Positions 57,491-64,000 of a stretch of DNA of 64,000 nucleotides are shown here, piece after piece (within the stretch, counting starts at the first letter, position 1; each line of letters opens with the position of its first letter). The notes under the pieces were generated by a model, which did no database searches, had not been told where the DNA came from, and saw only the letters and a list, made by a program, of their open reading frames with translations. The stretch lies in the NCBI RefSeq assembly GCF_901875635.1, contig NZ_CABFMN010000088.1, forward strand, positions 6,082 through 70,081. The letters run 5' to 3'. Made by a program: the position numbers and the translations under genes. This DNA is from Xylophilus ampelinus. GTDB lineage: Bacteria; Pseudomonadota; Gammaproteobacteria; Burkholderiales; Burkholderiaceae_C.

Positions 57491-57859
57491 ATGAAGAAAA
57501 TCGTTGCAGCCGGCGCCGTTGCGCTCGTCGCCGCCTTCTCTGGCGCCGCCTTCGCGCAGAGCGGGGCCATCAGCATCCCGGGCGTGGGCAAGGCCAACGG
57601 CTCGCTGGGCTCGGAAGTGACCAACACCCGCATCACGGTGAGCAACAACAAGGCGCGCGACGTGCTGGCCGGCGGCGGCGAAGCCGGCGTGCTGAAGGTG
57701 GGCGCCAACGTCAGCATGACCGGCATGGCCAACGTCAACACCGTGAACATCACCGGCTCCAAGGTCAAGGACAGCGACATCACCATCAGCGGCAACGAGG
57801 CGACCAACGTCAAGGCCATCGGCGGCACCGCCAACGTCAACAGCGTCAACATCAACTGA
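57491..57859 (+). CDS. Small secreted repeat protein (122 aa)
   Basis: A 122-residue exported protein. The signal peptide is residues 1-22 (ending AAFAQ). The mature part holds two solenoid-like units, ITVSNNKARDVLAGGGEA...NVNTVNI and ITISGNEATNVKAIGGTANVNSVNI (written in parts), rich in N, T, V, G and A. The same unit makes up the giant protein at 57988. AGGAG lies nine bases before the ATG. By analogy with curli it could be the major or nucleating subunit of a fibre exported by the CsgG-like lipoprotein at 62029. This role is inferred only from composition and linkage. Confidence 0.75.
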   Translation: MKKIVAAGAVALVAAFSGAAFAQSGAISIPGVGKANGSLGSEVTNTRITVSNNKARDVLAGGGEAGVLKVGANVSMTGMANVNTVNITGSKVKDSDITISGNEATNVKAIGGTANVNSVNIN

Positions 57860-57987
57860 GCGCGCCCGGCCTTCGGCGGCCCGCAGCCTGCGTGGCCGCG
57901 CGCTTCGACCGGGACCGGTGCCGCGTGCGCGCCGGCCGCTGTGGACGCGGTGAGCCTCACCCCCCGTCCTGACCCACGGAGACCGCT

Positions 57988-60900
57988 GTGACCCAGTCCC
58001 TTCGACGAAAGAACACCGTTGCCCTCATCGCCGCGCTGTGCGGCGGCAGTTCGCTGCTCATGGCGCCGCCTGCGGGTGCGCAGGAGAGCGTGCTGCACGG
58101 CCTGGGCTGGGTCACGCAGCGCCCTGGCACCGAGCTCAAGGGCAACAGCGCCGCGCGCGCGACCGGCAACAAGGCGAATGCCGAAGTGACGGCCGGCGGC
58201 GGCAAGGCCACGGTGGGCGCGGGGCTGGGTGCCTCGGTCGACCTCATCGCGACGGCGCAGGCCAACACCGTGGGGCTGTCCGCGCTCGACGTGAACAACT
58301 CGCAGCTGAACGTGCTGCAGAACCAGGTCGCCGGCTTCGTCACCGCCATCGGCGGCGCGGCCACGGCCAACACGGCGCTCGTTTCCGGCGGCGCGGGGCG
58401 CCGCCCGTTCACGGACAGCGTCGTCAACATCCAGAACAACCAGGCCGCGCGCATCGAGGCCCACGGCGCCAAGGCGTCCGTGCTGCTCGGCGCCGGCTCG
58501 CTGCAGCTGCCGGGCCGCGCCACGGCCAACGGGCTGCTCAGCGACGAAACCGACGTGCGCCGGGCGCGCATCGACGTCATGAACAACACCGCCGAGGGCA
58601 TCGCCTCGCTCGGCGGCGCGGCCATCGCCAACGGCACCACGCTCGCCCGCAGCAATGTCGAGGACCTGCAGACGCAGCAGGTCCGCAACACGGCGCGCAA
58701 CGTCCGCGCCGGCGGCGGCTCGGGCGGCGCGGGCTGGGGCGCGGTGGCGCAGGCCGACCTCACCGGTGTCGCCGCGGCCAACGCGGTCACGGCGGCCGGC
58801 AGCCAGCTCAAGGGCGCGCGCATCACGCAACAGGGCAACGAGGTCGACGGCATGAATGCCCTGGGCGGCAGCGCCCTGGCCAACACCGTGAACTTCGCCG
58901 GCTATCAGGGCGGCGACCTGCGCCAGTACCAGGCGCAGCTGTCGAACAACAAGGCCGGCCGCGTCGAGGCCAGTGGCGGCAGTGGCTCGATCCTCAAGGG
59001 CGCGCTGGCCGACGTGCAGATGTCGGCCGCGGCACTGGCCAACAGCATTTCGGTGCAGGGCGGGCAACTGCAGGGCGCCACGCGCCACACGCTGTCGGGC
59101 AACCAGGCCGACCAGGTGCAGGCGGTGGGCGGTGCCGCCGCGGCCAACAGCATCTGGCTGCAGAACGCGACCACCCGCAGCAGCAACATCACGCTGACCG
59201 ACAACCGCGCCACCGACATCAACACGGCCGGCGGCCGCGCCACCATCGGCGGCGGCTTCGTCGGCGAGTTCGAGCGCAACGGCCGTGCGCTGGCCAACAG
59301 CGTGGCGCTGGACAGGCAGGCCACGCTAGACAACACGCCCGTCACGATCAACAACAACACGGCGCGCGGCGTGCAGGGGTCGGGCGGCCTGGCGGCCGCC
59401 AACAGCGCACTGGTGAGCGAAGGCGCGGTGCGCAACGGGCGCATCGACCTCGCCGGCAACACGGCCGAGAACGTGCGCGCCAACGGCTTCTCGGGCAGCG
59501 CCGCCGGCGGCCTGCTCTTCTCGTCGAAGCAGAACGCGATGGCGCTGGCCAACAGCCTGGGCGTGTTCGGCTCCACCGTCGACGCAGGCAGCGTGAGCGT
59601 GCGCGACAACACCGCGCGCGAGCTGTCGGCGCAGGGCGGCAAGCTGGTCGCCAACAGCGTGAGCGTCGAGAAGGGCGAGGGTGCCGGCTCGCGCCTGTCG
59701 GCCACCACGCAGCTGTCCGGCAACACGGCCTCCCAGGTGTCGACCGGTGCCAGTTCCATGGCCGGCCCGGGCAACGCGTTCAGCGAACGCAGCGTGGCGC
59801 GCGCCGCCACCAACGCGATCGTGCTGTACGAAAACACGCGCATCGACAGCGGCTCGGCCCTCACGCTGCGCGACAACCGCGCCACGCAGGTGGCCGCCAT
59901 CGGCGGCACGGCGCTGGTCAACGCGCTGGCGGGCTACCGCGACGCGAGCCTGTCGGGCAGCCCGGTGACGATCACCGACAACACGGCCAGCGACGTGCGC
60001 ACCGGCGGCGGCTACGGCCAGGTCGCCGGCATCGGCGATGCGAAGAACGGCATCCTCGTGGCCAACGGCGTGTACCTCGAGGGCGAGAACGGCGTGCGGG
60101 TGTCGGGCTCGCCGGTCACGGTGCGAGGCAACCGTGCACAGGCGCTCAATGCCGACGGTGGCCGCATCAACGCCAACGCGCTGGCGGTCAACGGCCGCGG
60201 CGACGTGCAGGGCAGCCCCGTCACACTGGCCGACAACCGCGCCAGCAACGTCAGGAGCGAGGGCAAGGAAGGCACCGTCGCCGGTCACGCCGTCATCGGC
60301 AAGGGCGTCGGGGCCGCCAGCGCCAACGCGGTGCAGGTGCTTGGCGCCCTGCGCGCCAGCAGCATGCAATTGCTGGGCAACACCGCCGACAACGTGTCGG
60401 CCGAGAAGGGCATCGCGCTGGCCAACAGCGTGATGGTGGGCGAGGGCGCGACCACCGAGGGCACGCCCACGACCATCAGCGGCAACACCGCGGCCGAAGT
60501 CAGCACCCGCGACGGCAAGACAGCCGTCGCCAACAGCGTCTTCAACGAGGGCCGCACCAGCGGCTCGCAGGTCGCCATCACCGGCAACCTGCGCAGCGGC
60601 GCACGCGCCGACGGCGAGGACGCCAGCGCTGCCAGCCTGCGCAACCGCAGCAGCGGTCGCATCGCCGGCTCGCAGGTGGCGATCACCGGCAACCAGGGCA
60701 GCGCGCACAAGGGCACCATCAACTCGGTGGACAACAGCGGCACCATCGGCAGCAGCCGCATCGCCATCCTCGGCAACCGCGGCAGCGTGCAGGGTGGGGG
60801 CGTGGCCAACAGCGTGGTCAACGGCGGCACCCTCGCCGGCGGACAGATCACGGTGCTGGGCAACCAGGGCACGACGCAGGGCGGGGGCACCGTCAACAGC

Positions 60901-61488
60901 GTGATCAACCAGGGCCGCATCGGTGCCGGCAGCATCACCATCGCGGGCAACACCGGGTCGGCGCGCGGCGGCGGCACGGTCAACAGCGTGCACAACCGCA
61001 GCAGCGGCAACCTCATGAGCGCCAACATCGCGATCATCGGCAACCGGGGCGAGGCGCGCGGGGGCGGCACGGTGAACAGCGTCGACAACCGCGGCACGCT
61101 CACGGGCCGTGTGGCCATCATGGGCAACCAAGGTTCCAGCCTACAGGGCGGAACGGTCAACTCCGTCGTCAACCATGGCCTCATGGCCGGCAACATCGTG
61201 ATCGCGGGCAACCGCGGTTCGGCGATGGCAGGCGGCACGAGCAATTCCGTCATCAACCGCGGCGTCATCACCGGCACGGTGGCCATCGTGGGCAACCAGT
61301 CCACGGCCGGCGTCGGCATGACCACGGGCAGCGTACGCACCACGGGTGGCGCGTTGGCCGGGGCAGCCGGGGTGACGGGCAACACGCCCTGGGCAGCGAA
61401 CGCGGGCTACACCGTGACGCTCCCGTCGACCGGCGTGGTCAACCGCAGCGTGACGGTCGGACCGGCGGTCACGGTGCTGAACATGTGA
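57988..61488 (+). CDS. Giant secreted repeat protein (1166 aa), beta-solenoid-like
   Basis: A 1166-residue exported protein. Signal peptide about 1-31 (ending AGAQE), GTG start with GGAG upstream. Residues about 45-870 carry about 18 irregular units that pair a strand of the type ITxxxNxAxxV with a turn GGxAxANSVxL (for example GGAAAANSIWL, GGKLVANSVSV). From about 860 to 1110 come about eight regular units of 27-31 residues with the pattern AIxGNxGSxxGGGTVNSVxNxG. The C-terminus is a non-repeat cap. There are no cysteines beyond the leader, no autotransporter domain and no LPXTG. It looks like a beta-solenoid fibre, adhesin or amyloid. I know no named family. Confidence 0.75.
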   Translation: MTQSLRRKNTVALIAALCGGSSLLMAPPAGAQESVLHGLGWVTQRPGTELKGNSAARATGNKANAEVTAGGGKATVGAGLGASVDLIATAQANTVGLSALDVNNSQLNVLQNQVAGFVTAIGGAATANTALVSGGAGRRPFTDSVVNIQNNQAARIEAHGAKASVLLGAGSLQLPGRATANGLLSDETDVRRARIDVMNNTAEGIASLGGAAIANGTTLARSNVEDLQTQQVRNTARNVRAGGGSGGAGWGAVAQADLTGVAAANAVTAAGSQLKGARITQQGNEVDGMNALGGSALANTVNFAGYQGGDLRQYQAQLSNNKAGRVEASGGSGSILKGALADVQMSAAALANSISVQGGQLQGATRHTLSGNQADQVQAVGGAAAANSIWLQNATTRSSNITLTDNRATDINTAGGRATIGGGFVGEFERNGRALANSVALDRQATLDNTPVTINNNTARGVQGSGGLAAANSALVSEGAVRNGRIDLAGNTAENVRANGFSGSAAGGLLFSSKQNAMALANSLGVFGSTVDAGSVSVRDNTARELSAQGGKLVANSVSVEKGEGAGSRLSATTQLSGNTASQVSTGASSMAGPGNAFSERSVARAATNAIVLYENTRIDSGSALTLRDNRATQVAAIGGTALVNALAGYRDASLSGSPVTITDNTASDVRTGGGYGQVAGIGDAKNGILVANGVYLEGENGVRVSGSPVTVRGNRAQALNADGGRINANALAVNGRGDVQGSPVTLADNRASNVRSEGKEGTVAGHAVIGKGVGAASANAVQVLGALRASSMQLLGNTADNVSAEKGIALANSVMVGEGATTEGTPTTISGNTAAEVSTRDGKTAVANSVFNEGRTSGSQVAITGNLRSGARADGEDASAASLRNRSSGRIAGSQVAITGNQGSAHKGTINSVDNSGTIGSSRIAILGNRGSVQGGGVANSVVNGGTLAGGQITVLGNQGTTQGGGTVNSVINQGRIGAGSITIAGNTGSARGGGTVNSVHNRSSGNLMSANIAIIGNRGEARGGGTVNSVDNRGTLTGRVAIMGNQGSSLQGGTVNSVVNHGLMAGNIVIAGNRGSAMAGGTSNSVINRGVITGTVAIVGNQSTAGVGMTTGSVRTTGGALAGAAGVTGNTPWAANAGYTVTLPSTGVVNRSVTVGPAVTVLNM
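60562..61312 (+). repeat. Tandem 27-31-residue coding repeats in giant secreted protein
   Basis: About eight and a half consecutive units of 81-93 bases. Each encodes (A/V)I.GN.GS..GGGTVNSV.N.G. Bases GGCAACCGCGGC, GGCACGGTCAACAGCGTG and close variants recur in each. Third-position differences between units are many, so the array is old or held by protein-level selection rather than recently amplified. Confidence 0.8.
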
Positions 61489-61520
61489 GGGCGGCGCAGG
61501 CCGCGCGGAAGGAGCGAATC

Positions 61521-61940
61521 ATGACCAAGACGACACACCTCATCGGTGCGCTGGCGCTGCTCGCGTCGGGCGCGGCATCGGCCCAGCTCATCAACTACGG
61601 CGAAGCCCTCGGGGCCTACCGGGACAACAAGGATGCGGGCGTCAAGCTCATCGACGGCGTGACGCCCGGCGTGACGGCGCGCGCCCGCGTGGCGCGCGCG
61701 CTGGAGCAGAACAAGGTGGTGGACCAGCAGGCGCTGGTGCAGCCGGACGGCACGCTCAAGCTGCCGGCCAACCAGACCAACCTGGTCATCCGCACCGACT
61801 ACAGCAACGTACAGCAGGGGTCCGACGGCCAGCTGCGCATTGCGAGCCCGACCATTCAGGGCAACGTGAGTGGCAACGTGACGCTGTTCGTCGACGGCAA
61901 GGGGGTGGAGAACATCACGGTGCTGAACAACGGCAAGTGA
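61521..61940 (+). CDS. Small secreted protein of unknown function (139 aa)
   Basis: A 139-residue exported protein with signal peptide about 1-22 (ending ASAQL). The mature protein is not a solenoid repeat. It has a helical middle (DKDAGVKLIDG-like, VTARARVARALEQNKVV) and a strand-rich end (NLVIRTDYSNV, TIQGNVSGNVTLFVDGKG). GGAAGGAG lies just before the ATG. It lies 32 bases after the giant protein and 88 before the CsgG-like gene. Position and size recall HfaA or the accessory proteins CsgE/CsgF of fibre-export systems, but no sequence match is claimed. Confidence 0.65.
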   Translation: MTKTTHLIGALALLASGAASAQLINYGEALGAYRDNKDAGVKLIDGVTPGVTARARVARALEQNKVVDQQALVQPDGTLKLPANQTNLVIRTDYSNVQQGSDGQLRIASPTIQGNVSGNVTLFVDGKGVENITVLNNGK

Positions 61941-62028
61941 CCGTGCTGCGCTGCATGGCAGCGTCCGGCGAACCGGGGCCGAGTGATGCGGCCCCGCATG
62001 AACAACAACTCCCTGTCCGGTTGACCGA

Positions 62029-63207
62029 ATGACATCGCACACCTCTTCACGCGTGCGGCGCGGGGCGCTCGCCCTGGCCGCCACCGCCGCCCTCCTGGCC
62101 GGCTGCGCCACCACCGAGAACGCCCTGAGCGACGCCGACAAGCTGCTGGCCGAACGCGAAGCCGCCAAGCAGCTGCCCACGGCCAACCTCAGCAGCTACG
62201 CCGTCTCGCTCGGACGCTTCGGCCACATGCTCGACATCTACAAGGATGGCGACCCGGTGGTCTACATGCAGACGCGCAACATCCTCGACGCCACCAACCT
62301 GTCGAACCCGCTGGTGGGTTCGGAGATCCCGGGCGACATCACCGAGATGGTCCGCACGGCCGTCAACCGCATCGGCGCACGCATCGTGTACGTGCCCTAC
62401 CACCCGGACTACCTGATCTCGCAGGCCCAGCTGGGCGCGAAGTTCGGCGTGACCATGCCCGACTTCCTGATCACCGGCGCGCTCACCGAGTTCGACCGCG
62501 CGCTCTCGGGCGCGGGCCGCTCCAACTCGGCCAGCGTCGACTTCGGCAAGGGCAAGGGCGAGACCAACATCGGCGCCGACTTCAAGCGCACCGCCATCCT
62601 CTCGGCGCTCGCGCTGGACCTCAACCTGGTGAGCTTCAGCACCCAGCAGATGGTGCCGCGCATCCAGGCCTCGAACGTCATCAAGGTGCTGAACTTCAGC
62701 GCCGAGGACAACGCGAGCCTGGGCTTCTACGGCGACTCGTTCGGCTTCAAGCTCGAGGGCAAGTACCTGCAGGGCCGCCACTCGGCGATCCGCACGCTGG
62801 TCGACCTGAGCGTGCTCGAGCTGATGGGCAAGGCGACCAACACGCCGTACTGGCGCTGCATCCCCAACGGCGTGCCCGACCCGGTGGTGGTCGAGAACAT
62901 GCAACGCTCCTTCGAGGGCCTCACGCCGCAGCTGAAGGTCGGCCTGATCCAGGTCATGCTGCGCAAGTACGGCGAGAACGTCACCGTCAACCAGCAGCTC
63001 GACGAGCCCACCAAGGAGGCGCTGCGCCGCGTGTACTCCACGCGCTACCCGCAGCTGGGCGACACCGTCGACGTGCTGAGCTGGAAGGGCTTCGAGCCGT
63101 TGTTCTTCGGCGTGCCGATGCCGTGGGACCCGCCGCCGCAGACCGCGGGCACCGCCGCGCCGGCTGCCCAGGCCACACCGGCCGCACCCGCGAAGGTGGG
63201 CACCTGA
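62029..63207 (+). CDS. CsgG/HfaB-like outer-membrane lipoprotein
   Basis: A 392-residue lipoprotein: signal peptide with lipobox LLAGC, lipidated at C26. The body fits CsgG: a domain with MVRTAVNRIGARIVYVP and PDFLITGALTEFDRAL, then a strand-rich part (SASVDFGKGKGETNIGAD, LALDLNLVSFSTQQMVP, FGFKLEGKYLQGRH) suited to the two CsgG transmembrane hairpins, then TLVDLSVLELMGKAT. Residues about 310-345 (LTPQLKVGLIQVMLRKYGEN, LDEPTKEALRRVY) resemble a peptidoglycan-binding domain, an extra not found in CsgG. It should form an oligomeric secretion pore for the upstream repeat proteins. Assignment is from patterns, not a search. Confidence 0.68.
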   Translation: MTSHTSSRVRRGALALAATAALLAGCATTENALSDADKLLAEREAAKQLPTANLSSYAVSLGRFGHMLDIYKDGDPVVYMQTRNILDATNLSNPLVGSEIPGDITEMVRTAVNRIGARIVYVPYHPDYLISQAQLGAKFGVTMPDFLITGALTEFDRALSGAGRSNSASVDFGKGKGETNIGADFKRTAILSALALDLNLVSFSTQQMVPRIQASNVIKVLNFSAEDNASLGFYGDSFGFKLEGKYLQGRHSAIRTLVDLSVLELMGKATNTPYWRCIPNGVPDPVVVENMQRSFEGLTPQLKVGLIQVMLRKYGENVTVNQQLDEPTKEALRRVYSTRYPQLGDTVDVLSWKGFEPLFFGVPMPWDPPPQTAGTAAPAAQATPAAPAKVGT

Positions 63208-64000
63208 TGCCACCGCTTCGCTCGTCGCACCCCTGGCGCACGCAGATCCGCACGGGCGCCAGCGCGCTGGCGCTTGCGGCCTGCATGCTGGGACCGGCCG
63301 CATCGAGCGCCTGGGCGCAGGCCGCGGCCAGCACGGGGGCTGCGGCACCTTCGGCCGCTGCGCGCGCGACCGTCACCGTCGGCGGCGCGGGCGCGCCGTT
63401 CTCCGCGGCCGCGACACCGATCACACCGGCGGGTGCCACGGTGGCGCCGGGTGGCGACACCGGCGCGCGCTATGTCGAGTCCTGCCAGCAGGCCATCGAA
63501 CGCGGCGTGGTCAACCCGGGCTGTCAGGGCCCGCTGTATGCGAACGAGATCGCGCGGCTCAAGGAAGACGCGCTGCGCACCAACAACCCGAACCTGCTCA
63601 CGCTGCTGGGCGATGCCTACCAGAGCAACCGCAGCGGCGTGTCCGACATCGGGCAGGCCTACCGCTGGTACCTGCTGGGCGCGGTGCGCGGCGACCCGCG
63701 CGCGATGCAGCGCCTGAGCGAGCTCTACAAGAGCGGCCGCGGCGCGCCGCAGGACAACATCAAGGCGCTGGGCTATGCGCGGCTCGCGCAGCGCCTGGCG
63801 GTGCCGGGCAGCGCCAGCGCCAAGCAGGCGACCGACACCATCAACAGCCTCGGCAACGAAATGGCGACCGAGGAAATCGTGCTGGCGGACCGTTTCGCCA
63901 GCGAACTCGAAACCAAGCTGCGCAGCCAGGGCGCCGCCCCGGGCACCGCCTCCGCCGGCGGCCCGGCGGTGGTGCCCGCGCCGGCCGGTGGCCCCGCACC
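63207..64000 (+). CDS. Exported Sel1-repeat protein, cut by window end
   Basis: The first 264 codons of a periplasmic protein that runs past the right edge. Its ATG shares one base with the CsgG-like stop (TGATG), so the two are coupled. Signal peptide about 1-38 (ending AWAQA), then a low-complexity Ala/Gly/Pro stretch, a cysteine pair (ESCQQAIERGVVNPGCQG), and Sel1/TPR-like helical repeats at about 130-210 (AYRWYLLGAVRGDPRAMQ, LSELYKSGRGAPQDNIKALG). Such proteins are scaffolds or chaperones for envelope assembly, so it may help the repeat-protein export system. The downstream end is outside the window. Confidence 0.75.
   Translation, partial: MPPLRSSHPWRTQIRTGASALALAACMLGPAASSAWAQAAASTGAAAPSAAARATVTVGGAGAPFSAAATPITPAGATVAPGGDTGARYVESCQQAIERGVVNPGCQGPLYANEIARLKEDALRTNNPNLLTLLGDAYQSNRSGVSDIGQAYRWYLLGAVRGDPRAMQRLSELYKSGRGAPQDNIKALGYARLAQRLAVPGSASAKQATDTINSLGNEMATEEIVLADRFASELETKLRSQGAAPGTASAGGPAVVPAPAGGPA

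Noticed and set aside
60562..61312. Possible CRISPR or non-coding satellite array
   Set aside because: Repeat units differ in length and at third codon positions, and they translate into a regular protein pattern. There are no identical direct repeats with unique spacers.
58038..61940. A 1300-codon frame overlapping the giant repeat protein
   Set aside because: Only its last 140 codons (from 61521) are real. The rest is a +2 shadow; the frame from GTG 57988 has a signal peptide, ribosome site and coherent repeats.

Overview
The window is a high-GC betaproteobacterial chromosome segment. Gene content and style point to the Comamonadaceae, close to Variovorax, Acidovorax or Hydrogenophaga: a methionine synthase split into two genes, Bug/TctC-type binding proteins, a fused LivH-LivM permease, a NicB-type dehydrogenase with cytochrome c domains, and short interspersed repeats reading TTGCTAT..ATAGCTG..GCGC. 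This placement is an inference from gene content, not from a marker gene. No rRNA, tRNA, CRISPR array, insertion sequence or prophage gene was seen.

Layout. 1-8738 is housekeeping: a LysR fragment, a small membrane protein, GTP-type PEP carboxykinase, threonine ammonia-lyase, a tandem AAA+ ATPase and RecQ. 8739-24191 is a histidine-utilisation (hut) region: an ABC importer, hutC, hutH, hutU, then four genes not normally part of hut (ornithine-cyclodeaminase-like, PhnD-like, desaturase-like, Bug protein), then hutD, hutI, hutF and hutG. HutF and HutG imply the five-step route that ends in glutamate, formate and two ammonia. Three CTGTATAnACAG-type sites fit HutC control. 24258-36737 is mixed: two SH3-domain proteins, a desaturase, the two halves of methionine synthase, a divergent LysR/PACE-efflux pair with a good operator candidate, a three-gene membrane glycosyltransferase cassette and a YihY-type membrane protein.

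36824-54984 is a catabolic locus that reads as a reductive nicotinate pathway. It has an enamidase-like amidohydrolase, a TetR regulator and a ferredoxin-NADP reductase on the minus strand. On the plus strand are a 6-hydroxynicotinate-reductase-like iron-sulfur protein, a UPF0280 (ApbE-like) protein, two DUF1185 proteins, a branched-chain-type ABC importer, a Tat-exported nicotinamidase, a second binding protein and NicA/NicB-type nicotinate dehydrogenase. The proposed flow is nicotinamide to nicotinate (outside the cytoplasm), import, hydroxylation to 6-hydroxynicotinate with electrons passed to cytochrome c, reduction to tetrahydro-6-oxonicotinate, then ring opening. It joins an aerobic-type front end to steps known from the anaerobe Eubacterium barkeri. 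UPF0280 and DUF1185 are unassigned parts.

55111-56988 holds an FAH-family enzyme and a lipoprotein. 57491 to the right edge is the most novel-looking locus: a 122-residue secreted repeat protein, a 1166-residue secreted protein made almost wholly of short solenoid-like repeats, a small secreted protein, a CsgG/HfaB-like outer-membrane lipoprotein with a possible peptidoglycan-binding tail, and a Sel1-repeat periplasmic protein cut by the window end. I read this as a curli/holdfast-anchor-like secretion and fibre or coat system of a kind I do not recognise.

Two dispersed repeat families (A and B) sit between genes. One B copy has become the N-terminal coding region of hutC.
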